A stretch of DNA of 64,000 nt. Origin: Sacculina carcini. Its lineage: Eukaryota > Arthropoda > Thecostraca > Sacculinidae. Shown here piece after piece: positions 41,621-52,825 of the stretch. Numbering within the stretch: the first letter of the stretch is position 1; each line of letters begins with the position of its first letter. The position numbers and the translations under genes were made by a program. The DNA lies in NCBI GenBank assembly GCA_916048095.2, contig OU696583.1, positions 4,762,750-4,826,749 of the forward strand. Reading direction: 5' to 3'. The notes under the pieces were generated by a model. The model saw only the letters and a list, made by a program, of their open reading frames with translations, ran no database searches and was not told where the DNA came from.

Positions 41621-43638
41621 TCACTCAAATTCCGCGTAACGTCTGTTACGCCGAATTCTACGCCCGGATCTGCTGGTTGTAGGCAGGAAGTTGAACACGT
41701 CTGCAGCTGCTTCTTCGCTTCCAGCTTGCTGAGCTCTGACCCCCGACGGCGGATCTTCTTCTGAAGCGTCGGCAGATGGCTGAATCTCAACATTTGTTGA
41801 CTGCGGCGCGTCCAGACGGTCTTCGACAACTCTGTCATCACTCGCTTGCATCTGTCTAAATGGACGCACTCATCTGTAGTTTGACCCCGTACCGGCTCCA
41901 GCCACACGTTAGGACCTCGAGACCTTATCACTTTGCGCGGCCCCCTGAAAAAAGGGTCCAGTCCTTTTCTTGTCTCGTTTCGAGTCATCACGCTGTCACC
42001 CTGTGAAATGCTGCGTCTCGACGGTTCTACTCTGCCATTGTCGTAATATTTCTTGTAGTCTTGCCGGGACCGATTTGTATTCTGCTCTACCTCGCTTTGC
42101 ACAGCCACAACGGTGGCTCGGGTTTCTGCGGCCACGTCACTAGGGTCGATAACACCTGCGCTCTCACTGCGTACAAAAGATCCTGGCGATCGTAGAGTTC
42201 TACCAAAGATGACTTCATAGGGAGCCTTTTTCGTCGACCGAGTCACTGTATTGTTGACATAAAAGGCCGACTCCCTAACCACTGAAGGCCACTCTTCATG
42301 ACTCTTTCCTTGCTCTGCTAGGAGACACCTGATAGTTTGCTTGCATGTTTGAATAGCCCGTTCGGCGCTACCGTCCGCCTGTGGATTATATGGACTTGTG
42401 TGTCGTTTTTCGATGCCCAGTTCCTGACACATGCTTAGTACAACACTGCCGTCAACATTTCTACCTTGATCCGTGACCAGAATACGCGGTATTCCATGGC
42501 GATATATCCATTCGTCTTTAAGAGCTCTCACAACTGAATCATACAACTGGTCATGCATTGGTGCCATTTCAACCATCTTCGAAAAATTATCCACAATAAC
42601 CAACAGGTAACGAAATCCCTCCTCGCTCCAAGGTAGGGTAGCGATGTCCATTGATACTGACTCCCTTGGCTCTGAGGCATCGTAATCAGGTGAACACATC
42701 GTGACTCTAGCTTCATGGGATCGTTTGTTGGCTGCGCACACTTTGCATCTTCTGCAGACCATCTCCACTGTAGAGTCCATTCCTATCCAATAGTAGTCCG
42801 GACGAATAAGGGACAGAGTCTTCTGCTTGCCAAAATGACCACGTTTGTGATGTTCTTCGACGATTGGTGTGTGCAACCGATCAGCCACTACAACTCTTCC
42901 ACTCTTCATTAATATGTCGCTGCACAATGCTAGCTTACTGCAGCGACGGAACCTTCCTTCCTTCACCGCTCCATTTGCTGCCAGTTGTCGCTTAGCGAAC
43001 GCTATCGCTGGGTCATCGTTCTGTGCCTCCGCTAACATGTCCAGGTCAGCCTGCCGAACATAGTATACATGCCGATCGACACACTCATCTTCATCTGTAA
43101 TTTGCCGATCGACCCGGGACGGTATGCGACTGAGGCAGTCGACATTCTGGTTGCTGGATCCTTTACGGTATATCACCTCGTAGTTGTGAAGCGCTTCTAA
43201 CTCAACCAGCCATCGGGCGAATTTTCCCCTGGGATCCTTCCGGCGCCGCATCCAAACCAGAGGGTTGTGATCGGTGACAAAATACACCTTTTTTGCTGCC
43301 TGGAGGTAGACCCACCACTTCCTCATCGCCGCCACTAGTGCCCAAGCCTCGAGTTCGCCTGCTGCATAATTCCTCTGTGCTGTCGACAAGCCTGACGAAT
43401 AAAATGAAATTGGCTGCAGATTCCCGCCTGAATCCAGTTGGGCGAGCATTCCGCCAACTCCGTCGGCACTGGCGTCCGTGCACACATAGAACGGTTTATT
43501 CCAGGATGGATATCGGAGCGTAGGAGCTGAAGCGATGGCTTGTTTCAGTTGCACGAAACTGTTCTGGCATTTGCGGTCCCATTCCCATTTCACTCCCTTT
43601 CTGGTCAACTTGTATAGTGGTGCACAAATAGCGGCCAT
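41621..43638 (-). pseudogene. RNase H and integrase of element F
   Basis: The minus frame from 43638 reads the thumb end (LYKLTRKGVKWEWD), RNase H (VCTDASADGVGGMLA, VTDHNPLVWM), an H2C2 finger (HHKRGHFGKQKT, CRRCKVC), and the integrase core with SMDIATLPW, VTDQGRNVDG and GSAERAIQ as D, D, E. The C-terminal part shifts frame at about 41870 and finishes TTSRSGRRIRRNRRYAEFE at 41621. The reading frame before 43638 is the same as that of the RT part but is broken by a TAA at 43657. Confidence 0.88.
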
Positions 43639-43639
43639 G

Positions 43640-44290
43640 TTTTCAGTGAAATGTCTTTAAAAGTTGGCAAATCTAGGAGCAACCCATGTGCGCAACAATT
43701 CAACATGTGCGTTGAGCGGACGACAGCCCTCTGGTGTGAGGGTATGCCCCACAAACTCACCCCGTTGATACCCAAAACGGCATTTGTCGGCTCTGAGTTG
43801 CAGGTTAGCCTTGCGATACGCAGATAAAGTCTTTTCTAAGGTGGCGATGTGATCATCGATGCTTTTCGAATACACGCATGTGTCATCCACGTAAGCTGCC
43901 ACGTTCTCGAGTCCCTGGAGCGCCTGGTCTACCGCTCTCTGATAAGTGCTTTGGCTGCTGCACAAACCAAACGCCATTACATTCATTTCGTATTGGCCAC
44001 AGGGAGTGACAAACGCTGTCTTTTCCTTATCCCCCTCGTTGACGGGAATACTCCAATACGCGCTTGCTCCGTCCAAAAATGAGAAATATTGGCTTCCATC
44101 CATGTTGTCAATTATACGTCGCCAGTCTGCAGCGGGATACGCGTCTTTTTTAGTGTGAGCATTCAACGCCCTGTAATCCACAACAAAGCGGTAGGATCCG
44201 TCCTTTTTGCGTACTAAAGTTACTCGACTTCCCCACGGTGACTTGGATGGTCTGCAGATGCCATTTTCAACCATCTGCTTGATTTGCCTA
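43640..44290 (-). pseudogene. Reverse transcriptase of element F
   Basis: MVENGICRPSKSPWGSRVTL, VRKKDGSYRFVVDYRALN, FSFLDGASAYWSIPV, MAFGLCSSQSTYQ and YVDDTC (about 43895) follow the standard gypsy RT order. FLDGASAY replaces the usual LDL-x-x-GY. The frame ends in the TAA at 43657; the upstream join to the protease is shifted near 44290. Confidence 0.88.
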
Positions 44291-44300
44291 TTAACTTCTA

Positions 44301-44830
44301 TTAATGAATGGCCTTGTCCGTTACGTTAGGTTTTTTCACGTCCACAGCAAAAACATCGGCATATTTTTCAAGAGCATGTATTATACGAGATCTGACGTCA
44401 CACGACAATTCCTCATTGACCATAGGCTCGAAATCAACAATATAATCACTGTTAACGGCTCCTATAACTGCAATACGATCGTTACATCGCCCCCCACCGA
44501 CCATGGCCTCCGTGGATTTCCAAACGCTACCCAAACGTACTTTACCTCGATGCCAGTCAAATTCAACCGAACCAAATCTGCTCAAATAGTCGCGGCCTAG
44601 AAGCACCAGCTTATCTGGACAAGAGAGCACATTCAGTTCGTGAAAACCGCACTGCCCATCGCCAACGTCCACGCTCACCTGTAGCCTTCCTTTGACCGCC
44701 ACCTCACCTCCAACGCCCAACAGCGACGCCTCCTGCCTTCCTGTGCATTTGATTTTGCCTGTCAAGCCGAGTTCGTCCACCGTTTTCTCGTCAATAACAG
44801 ATGTTGATGCACCGGAATCCAGCATGGCCG
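44301..44830 (-). pseudogene. Protease of element F
   Basis: MLDSGASTSVIDEKTVDELG contains the DSG active site; LVLLGRDYLSRFG is the second conserved protease block. It then leads into the RT connection (NEELSCDVRSRIIHALEKYA; VFAVDVKKPN). Out of frame with gag (shift at about 44840) and with RT. Confidence 0.85.
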
Positions 44831-45874
44831 ATGACGGTTCGCCGTCAATTTTACCTTCAGCGAGGCTGTGTCAGTCAGGCAAGCCGTTAGTGCACTCGAG
44901 CGAGTTCTGACATTTACGGCGTAAGCTGTTTTGTTGCCCTCAGCTGGCGGCGCTCTGCACTCCTTCAAGCTGTGTCCCTTGCGACCGCAACGCGGGCAGC
45001 AGCGTGATGGGCACTGCTTCATGAAGTGGGCCGTGGAACCGCACACATAACATCCTTTTTTCTGTGCGGCTGTCGTCGTCACCGATCCAGACCGGTTGGC
45101 CTGCTCTCTGAGTCTACCTTGCTTCACGGCTGCCACCGCCATGTCTGACGAGGATATTCTCTCAGCGCCCTCTATACTACTCACGGTACATACCAAATCA
45201 TCACCGTTTTCTTCCGAATATCCACGCTTCATCGGAATGCCCTTTTCAGCGAACACCTTCTTCGTCTCGATCAGTAAACGACGTCCGGTACTTTCTACAG
45301 TCACATCCTCGTTGGAAAGCCATAGTTTGATTCTGGTTTGGACGGCGCGCGGCAGCTGGCCTATAAAAAGCGACATCAACACAGACTTTCCCGCTTGAGC
45401 GTCTCTCGCTCGTTTTTTGAGTGCGAAGTATAAATCATCCAGCTGCTCCCCTGGTTTCCATTTGTACGCACACAGTGCCTGCATGCAGTCGTACTGATCT
45501 GACGGACTATCCAGCGTTGCACACAATATTTCAAATGCTTCGGCCAACGATGACGCCTCATCCACCACTTCACGCACGAATTCTCTCTCCGCTGTTCGTC
45601 TGTTGATGAACGCCGGTAGCATACCGATGGCCAACCTTTCTCCATCTGGCCCGCGGCATAAAAGGCTGCTTACAGCTGCGATGAACAAAGGCTTCCACTC
45701 TGCGATGGATTCTTGCCCTTTCAGGGGTGGCACAGGCAAATTCAAGTGGGACTGCCACGCATTCATGCTGGTTGGACCACACACCACGCCTGATTCCACA
45801 TTACTCACCCCTGATCCGGCTCCTTGAGTTCGCGGATTCTTACTATCCAACATATCACTGTTGCTTTCAGCCAT
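44831..45874 (-). pseudogene. Gag of element F
   Basis: ATG 45874 opens MAESNSDMLDSKNPRTQGAG, 32 bases after the LTR. Capsid: LNLPVPPLKGQESIAEWKPL, LCAYKWKPGEQLDDLYFALK. Two knuckles follow: CYVCGSTAHFMKQC and CPRCGRKGHSLKEC. The frame is open for about 345 codons and then shifts near the protease. The gag frame is otherwise undamaged. Confidence 0.88.
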
Positions 45875-45890
45875 GATCACAGTAACACTG

Positions 45891-45906
45891 ATTAATCTTG
45901 ATTTAA
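45891..45906 (-). other. Self-complementary primer site of element F
   Basis: Read in the element's sense, TTAAATCAAGATTAAT touches the 5' LTR. Its first-strand partner ATTAATCTTGATTT occurs inside the LTR (41464-41477 in the 3' copy, perfect over 14 bases; the 5' copy at 45965-45978 has one mismatch). This is the arrangement known from Tf1, where the RNA 5' end folds back to prime. Confidence 0.6.
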
Positions 45907-46110
45907 TGTCGTAACGAGACGAATGACTAATTGTTGAGCAATAATAACGATGATGTATTCATAAGAAATCAAGATAAATTAAAGATACTATAGATCACAC
46001 AACAATGACAAACGCCTGGAACAATAACAACGTACACCAAAGCTGCCAGACTTGTGTTATGCCAGAAACCGCCAGGAATGGTACAATAAGCCAAAGGGTA
46101 CATTCTCACA
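45907..46110 (-). repeat. 5' LTR of element F
   Basis: About 95 percent identical to the 3' LTR by eye. Confidence 0.95.
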
Positions 46111-46835
46111 AATTAATAAAGAAAAGAGTAAACCCCAAAAAATCATATTTAAACCTGCCCGTCGTCCTGAATAATTCAGAACTCTGACACAAAACAATGA
46201 AAAATGACAAATTTTTATCAGAATGTTTTCAAAATATATTTCTAACTCAACATCACCATCTAGCATTAAAACCCGCGCTTTGTGCAGAACAATAAATATA
46301 ATAAAATGAATATTGAATTAATAAAAAATGATTAGAAATTAAAAATGGAAAAAGTAAACCCATAAAAAGTCTTAACCAATAGAAAAGTCTAAATGTGAAT
46401 GTTTTTATTTTAGATGTGGCAAAGTATTTTCCCTCGAACTGCCTCGTATTTAAACCCGCCCGTCGTGCGGAACTTTAAATAGAATATAATGAATCAAAAA
46501 GCAAAAAGCTTATCCAATAGAAAAAATATAAGTTTGTAAATTCTTGTTTTAATTATAGACGAAGTTTTTTTCCTCAACGCTGCTCAAGTTCACACCCATC
46601 CTTCGTTTGTAGTAATTCAGAAGTGTAACACTATCAAAACAATGAAACCTTCTGTCATCTCTATAATTCCAGATTTATGCGTCCGCTAAAACAGCATATT
46701 CATATAGTTGGCATTGCATGATATTACAACCCATATCCTTATGCAACTTGAAATTAAACCAATTAAAATATACAGAAAAATTCTTTGGTTAACTTTGTTC
46801 CCAGTAGTATTTTACCCGCCCATCGGGCGGAACAA
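46111..46835. repeat. Satellite with CCCGCCCGTCGTGCGG core, right block
   Basis: Cores at about 46154, 46270, 46453, 46597 (weak) and 46813; the last reads CCGCCCATCGGGCGG, a six-pair hairpin. Continues the satellite interrupted by F. No gene. Confidence 0.75.
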
Positions 46836-46989
46836 TACATGTGTAAATATTGAGGACAATAAAACCTTTCTATTCAGTATAGTGTAGCATTAATTAAACT
46901 GTACCCAATAAAACCACACCATCCATGCTTGGAGCTAATATGATGCATTCTTAATTGTGATTGGGCTTCAGTGAAATTTAATCGGTGTA

Positions 46990-48055
46990 TATTCCTGTGT
47001 AATCGCAAGTGCGCATAATAGCTGTCAAATTGACAATATGTCCATTTGACTTTACACCGCCCAAACTTCCTTCAGGTACACTTTGGAAAATTAAAAATTA
47101 TACCGTATTGTAGAAAAAAAGATTTCCAGCACGATGGTATAATATATTTTTATGTGTGACAAATAGTTACTGAGAAATAGGTAGAAAAATGAATAAATTT
47201 TAGTCGCAGTATAGTATTAATTATTCATTTTAGTCGCAAGTATAATGCCGTATTGTAGAAAAAAAGATTTCCAGCACGATGGTATAATTTATTTTTATGT
47301 TCAACAAATAGTTTCTGAGAAATAGTAGAAAAATTAATTAATTTTAGTCGCCCGGTGTTCAAGTGTAATTTTGGATGTATTTGGGCATTTTGCCAATATT
47401 TTACGTTTTTTGTATCCTTTGTGGGTATAAATTATAACTTTTCTTGTAGAACACAACATTATATACACAATAGTGTAATTATTATAGCTGCACCATTGTT
47501 GGTTTATGGGGAATAGATAGCGGAATATTGACAAAAATATTCACGGTTTTTGTGCAAATTTTGCCTTTTTGACTTTGTCATTTACACTTCACACCGCCTT
47601 AACTTTTTTTAATACACTTTGGAAAATAAAAAATGATACCGTGTTGTAGAAAACAAAATTCCCAGCATGATGATATTATTTATTTAGATGTGTGATAAAT
47701 AGTTTTTGAGAAATAAAGAAAAAAGTATAGAAAATCAAACGCGTGGAGTTTAAATAAAATTTTGAATGTAGATTGAATTTTTTTCCATTTTACATGTTTT
47801 ATATTCAATTTTTGAGTATGAATTATAATTTGTTTAGTAGAACAAAAAATTTTCTACACAGTGGTATAGTTTGTATATTTTTAACATTGCTGGTTTAGGA
47901 GGAGTAATCTGCAGAAGATTGACCAAAATTTTCGCATTTTTCAGGGTTCATTTTGTCTTTTCACCGCTATAACATTTTTGGTTTAATTTTTAAAATTAAA
48001 AATTAAACCTACAGTGTAGACACGAAAATTTCCAACGTGATGATATAAATTTTTA
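46990..48055. repeat. Dispersed repeat R3, tandem-like copies
   Basis: accgtattgtagaaaaaaag, cagcacgatggtataat and gagaaatag recur at about 47100, 47230 and 47640. The block 47640-47990 matches 5860-6145 and 6540-6830. Units are a few hundred bases. Non-coding. Confidence 0.75.
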
Positions 48056-48116
48056 GCGGGTATGCCAAGTGATGGCCGAGGAGCAGCTGATAGAAAATGG
48101 ACCAAGGAGGCTGGGA

Positions 48117-48160
48117 CAGACAGACAGACAGACAGACACACACACACACACACAGAAGAT
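48117..48160. repeat. (CAGA)n and (CA)n microsatellites
   Basis: gacagacagacagacagac followed by cacacacacacacacac, just left of the LTR of element G. Confidence 0.95.
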
Positions 48161-48177
48161 CTCTTTTATATATATAG

Positions 48178-48344
48178 ATATAATCTATTTGAATGTTATC
48201 TATAATATGATACATGTAGTACATCGGAATATATATAACATCCTATATATATATATATATTAATCGTGATTCGTTTTGTCATACAGATATTCGTTGACAT
48301 TGTTGTGATATAAAAGCGATTCGCAAGCAACCAGTTTTTCTACA
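48178..48344 (+). repeat. 5' LTR of element G (5'-truncated)
   Basis: A TATA run (48244-48260) lies about 30 bases before GATATTCGTTGACA (48286), where transcription would start if the element primes itself. The LTR ends TTTTTCTACA. Confidence 0.75.
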
Positions 48345-48358
48345 TGTCAACGAATATC
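48345..48358 (+). other. Self-complementary primer site of element G
   Basis: TGTCAACGAATATC directly follows the LTR and is the exact complement of GATATTCGTTGACA at 48286-48299 in the same LTR. There is no tRNA-type site. Confidence 0.65.
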
Positions 48359-48373
48359 GCTCTTTAGTCGAAC

Positions 48374-49686
48374 ATGGTGGCTCTCGAATGCAGTGTACCA
48401 GCCTGCGAGTTTGAAACAACCGACAGCAGCGATGCAGTTGCAATTGCACTGCTGACCAACCACAACCTCGCTCACCAACCCACCACAAATGCGGAAAACA
48501 ATTCCCCCAGCAGCCTCAAAGTCCCGAAGCTGGAGCGGCCACTCATTCAAATGGGTGTTGAAGATGAGACGTGGAACACATTCGTGAGGAGGTGGGAAAA
48601 TTTTCGCAGGGGATCCGGCATTGATGCGGGCTCTGCAGCAATTCAACTGTTCCAATGCGCAGATGAAGGCCTTGGAGATGCTCTAATAAAATGGATCTAG
48701 CCATCACCACCCGTTCAGTGAATGATGTCCTAGCCGAAATGCAGACTCTTGCCATTATCCCCGTTTCCCGAGGGGTAAAGCGCGCTGTGTTAGTCAGTAT
48801 GCACCAGGATGGTGATGAAGTTTTCAGGTCTTTTGCGGCCCGAGTCAGAGGAAAAGCAGAAACTTGCGACTTCCATGTAGTGCATACGTGCAGCTGTGGG
48901 CGTGTACATCATATTGACTACACTGACGCAACCATCCGTGATGTGTTACTGGCTGGCATAGCTGATGCGGAAATCCGACGTGAAGCACTGGGCATAGAAG
49001 CCACCCAACTCAAGTCGGCAAATGATGTCATTGGATTTGTTGAATGTCGTGAGATGGCCAGGAACGCGCTTCCACTAGCAAACCATTCTGCAATCTCATC
49101 ATTCAAACGTGCGACAAAAACCCCCACGCAAGAACGAACAGCGCCGACATGGGCACCTGCCCCTGCAGAACAACACAAGAAAGCCACCTGCCCAGACTGC
49201 AGCTGTCAATTCTTGGTGTATGCTCAGACACCACGGGGCTGGAACCGGAAACCGCGCACACATTGCAAGGAGTGCTATTTAACCAGCCGGCGTCGTGGTC
49301 GTAATAGAAACAGTCCAACCACCTCTAACTCCGTTACTGTTGACTGTGGTGAAATTGCCCAGGTGACTTCTATGGCATCTTCCCGTACGCAGTACCCACC
49401 AGTGTGCAACGCTCAAATGATGTGTCTCCAGCATCACATCTTCACTAACAATGGGTGGAAGCGTGGGAAATTTGCCAAGCACCCAACAGTACAGGTACGC
49501 ATCTGGGTTGACTACACAGCCCCAGGCGCGCGCACCTCACCAGTCCAGCCCCCATCTGCCAATGTCGAGGCCATATCTGATAGCGGTGCACAGTCAGACG
49601 TCTGGTCATTGAATCAGTTCCCGCAGCATGGTTTCGCCCTAGATGATCTTCGTCCGGTGACACTCACACTCCAAGCTGCGAACTAG
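48374..49686 (+). pseudogene. Gag-protease of element G (one frameshift)
   Basis: ATG 48374 opens MVALECSVPACEFETTDSSD; together with the following LLTNHNLAH this looks like a C2H2-type finger (C-x4-C ... H-x3-H). An extra base near 48688 shifts the frame; it continues MDLAITTRSVNDVLAEMQTL and SFAARVRGKAETCDF. Instead of CCHC knuckles there is CPDC...HCKEC (49192-49275), a four-cysteine-type motif. The protease reads ISDSGAQSDVW (about 49580). A TAG at 49684 separates this from pol in the same frame. Confidence 0.85.
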
Positions 49687-51900
49687 TCTGGCATTTCAAC
49701 AGAGGGCGCGTTCTTCGGTATCATTGAGGGTCGGGAACCCGAGGGTAAACAAAGGACCTGTCGGGCCATGATATATGTGAGCCGTGATGTACACAGATTT
49801 TTCATGTGCCATGACACACTGCTCACACTGGGAGCACTACCGCCCAACTTACCCACCATAGGTGGCGCTGATCCGACTGTGTCATCCCATGCACGACCAT
49901 CCACGAGTGTAATCAAGGCCGGAAGTTTCGACCATCAGGCGGCTGACGAAACCAACGATCGCTACACATGTCATCGACGTCAACGCCCGCCGGAGCGCCC
50001 GACGCGTCTGCCGTTTCCGTGCACGCCAGAGAATAACGGCCAAATTCAAGCCTGGCTTCTAGAATGCTACTCTGCGTCCACGTTCAACACGTGCCCGCAT
50101 CGCCTACTGCCGACGATGGACGGACCGCCGGTGGAGATTCATGTGGATGAAAATGCCCTGTCTCGAGCCTGCCATACGGCCGCGCCGATACCGATACACT
50201 GGCTGGTCCAAGTACACCAAGATCTACTGCGTGACGAAGCCCTCGGCGTTGTCGAACGCGTCCCTTATGGTGAGCCGTCATCTTGGTGCCACAGGATGGT
50301 TGTCACTCGCAAACACGATGGCACTCCTCGTCGCACCGCGGACCTGTCACCGCTAAACCGCGTTTGCAGGCGAGAGTCCTTTGCCGCCGAATCACCGTTC
50401 CACCTTGCGCGCAGAGTACCAGGCCACACATGGAAGACGGTGACCGATGCCTGGAGCGGGTACCACTCGGCACCGTTGCGGGACGCCGATAAACATCTCA
50501 CCACATTCATTACACCATTCGGCAGATGGCGCTACTGTCGAGCTCCACAAGGCTTCCTTTCGTCCGGTGACGGGTATAATCGCCGCTTTGACGCCATCTT
50601 GGCCGACTTCGAACGTAAGGAGCGGTGCGTCGATGACACTATCTTCCATGACGAAGACTTGACAGCACATTGGTGGCGCACTATCGACTTCCTGAATACC
50701 GTCGGCAACGCAGGGATTGTGCTAAATCCGACGAAGTTCCAGTTTGCTAGACGCGAAGTGGAATTTGCTGGATTCCGCATCACGAACACCTCCATCGAAA
50801 CTTTGCCCAAATATATCGAGGCAATCAGAGAGTTTTCGACACCCACCTCCACGACGTTCATTCGGAGTGGGTTCGGGCTGGTAACTCAAGTCAGTGACTA
50901 CGCTCAACTCAGTGACACCATGGCTACATTTCGGCCCTTCCTAAGTCCGAAACATCACTTCTTCTGGAACCAGGACTTAGAGGCCGCATTCCAGACGTTG
51001 AAAACAGCGATTATCGCAGCTATCAAAGAGGGTGTAAAAATATTCGACATGAAGAAACCGACCTGTCTCCGGCCAGACTGGTCAGCTCATGGTATCGGGT
51101 ACTTCTTGCTGCAGAAGCACTGTCGGTGCAAATCAGACACGCCTGATTGCTGCGTTGACGGATTGCGTATCGTGACGGCTGGGTCGCGGTTCCTCTCAAA
51201 TGCAGAATCGCGGTACGCCCCCATTGAGGGGGAAGCACTAGCGGTCGGGTGGAATCTTGAACAGACTCGATTTTTCACCCAAGGCTGTTCTGATCTCATG
51301 GTTGTCACGGATCATAAGCCACTGACGAAAATCTTCGGCGACCGTACCCTAGACGAAATCACCAACACTCGACTTTTTCATCTGAAGCAGCGCACTCTGC
51401 CCTGGTATTTCCAGATCCGTCACATGCAGGGGAAGACCAACCTGGCAGCGGACGCCACGTCGCGTAAGCCATCAGCGTCTGCAGAAGTAAGCCGACTGGA
51501 AGTCGCCGACCAGACCGAGCACGCCCTCGCAGCCAATATCCGACGCGAGGCGTCGGACTTCATGGCCATCTCATGGTCTAAGATTGTTGCAGAGACCCAA
51601 GCAGACGACTACATGCGCCCCCTAGCGAAGACTATCACGGACGGATTCCCAGACGAAGTCAGAGATGCCCCCCATGCGGCTCCGTTCTGGGAATATCGCA
51701 ACTCTCTTTACGTCATGGACGGCGTCACCCTCTACAAAGATCGCGTCGTAGTCCCTCCGTCCCTCCGACATTCGGTCTTGGCCAACCTCCACGCGGCCCA
51801 TCAATGCACGTCCCAGATGGAACTGCGAGCACGCTTCGTGGTTTTCTGGCCAGGCATCACCGCTGATATCCACGCGGTACGCGCGTCGTGCGGCGGATGA
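49687..51900 (+). pseudogene. RT and RNase H of element G
   Basis: Open for about 737 codons in the gag frame after the TAG. RT blocks: VVTRKHDGTPRRTADLSPLN, VTDAWSGYHSAPL, ITPFGRWRYCRAPQGF and RCVDDTIF (about 50627), the polymerase active site. RNase H: CLRPDWSAHGIGYFLLQ and VVTDHKPLTKIFGD. The integrase finger begins (HAAHQCTSQME, FWPGITADI) but stops at 51900, where the catalytic core should follow. Confidence 0.88.
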
Positions 51901-52500
51901 AATACACCTGACCCCGATTGCGACAATTCGCCCGCACAAATCGTCTTCGGTAGGCCCCTACGTGATTCTCTTTCGGTTAGCAACAAGCTGGAGAAATTCT
52001 CCAATCCCTACATCCGCCCAGCCTGGCGTGAAGCGTGGAGTTTGAAGGAGCTGTCGCTGCGCACTCGGTACACTCGGTCATAGGAGGCACTGAACAACCA
52101 GGGCCGCCCAGCTCGACCCCTCATGATAGGTTATCGGTGCTCCATCCAAAACTGCGCAGGCGCTCAGCCCAGACGATGGGACCGCACCGGGATAGTTACA
52201 GAGGTACATGCTTTCGACAAGTACACGGTGAAGGTCGACTTCAGCCAGCTCCACATCGCCGCCGACGCCACCCTCGGCCAGCTCTGCACCACCGCCGACG
52301 CCGCCCTTGGCCAGCTCTGCACTGCCGCCAACACCACTCCGAGCTGGATCGGCCTGGTCGACACCCCCATAACCCACCTGCATCTGCTTCGACGCCGACG
52401 CAGTCCGGCCCGGTGCCGCCCCGCATCCGACGTCCGGACCGCCCTCGTCGCACGACTGAGAAGCCCGCCTGGCAAGAGTCGGGTGATTGGATCATGTGAA
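51901..52500 (+). pseudogene. Integrase C-terminal remnant of element G with 33-bp repeats
   Basis: IVFGRPLRDSLSV and a WREAWSLKE segment are the region after the catalytic Glu in this gypsy group, so at least the DDE core (over 100 codons) has been deleted at about 51900. A GIVTEVHAFDKYTVKVD block is the C-terminal barrel. It is followed by three 33-bp units (52246-52278, 52279-52311, 52312-52344) encoding 11-residue repeats of the form ADATLGQLCTT. Frameshifts occur. Confidence 0.75.
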
Positions 52501-52525
52501 GCAGCCCCTGACACCCGACTGGGGG

Positions 52526-52825
52526 ATGTACAGTATTTCCGCCTAACTTGAGTCTGTATATATTTCCGCCTAACTGGCAACTCCGAGTCCGGTGTGCCAG
52601 TTCTGTTTCTCGGCTAGTGCCTTTTCTCGTTATGAAGTTGCTTATCATATCAAATATATCATATATAATCTATTTGAATGTTATCTATAATATGATACAT
52701 GTAGTACATCTGAATATATATAACATCCTATATATATCAATTAATCGTGATTCGTTTTGTTATACAGATATTCGTTGACATTGTTGTGATATAAAAGCGA
52801 TTCGCAAGCAACGAGTTTTTCTTCA
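52526..52825 (+). repeat. 3' LTR of element G
   Basis: TGTACAGTATTTCC to TTTTTCTTCA. The right 160 bases equal the 5' LTR; the left part has no 5' counterpart. Confidence 0.7.

Larger units (their letters stand above)
41405..46110 (-). mobile_element. LTR retrotransposon F (Ty3/gypsy), minus strand, likely self-primed
   Basis: LTRs 41405-41608 (3') and 45907-46110 (5'), target duplication AATT (41401-41404, 46111-46114), purine tract GATGGGGGAGTAAA next to the 3' LTR. Gag, protease, RT, RNase H and integrase follow in gypsy order. No tRNA-type primer site: the bases after the 5' LTR are complementary to a stretch of the LTR itself. Inserted in the satellite; the empty counterpart is at 39898-39906. 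Confidence 0.93.
48178..52825 (+). mobile_element. LTR retrotransposon G (gypsy-type), likely self-primed, integrase core deleted
   Basis: A direct repeat of about 165 bases (48178-48344 and about 52666-52825) forms LTR ends. The 3' LTR probably starts at TGTACAGTATTTCC (52526), directly after the purine tract ACTGGGGGA, so the 5' LTR has lost its first part. Gag, protease, RT and RNase H are long and readable; the integrase core is missing. No target duplication could be identified. Confidence 0.8.

Noticed and set aside
46111..46835. Bacterial-type GC-rich hairpins as transcription terminators
   Set aside because: They are units of a eukaryotic satellite, without adjacent genes or T-runs in fixed position.
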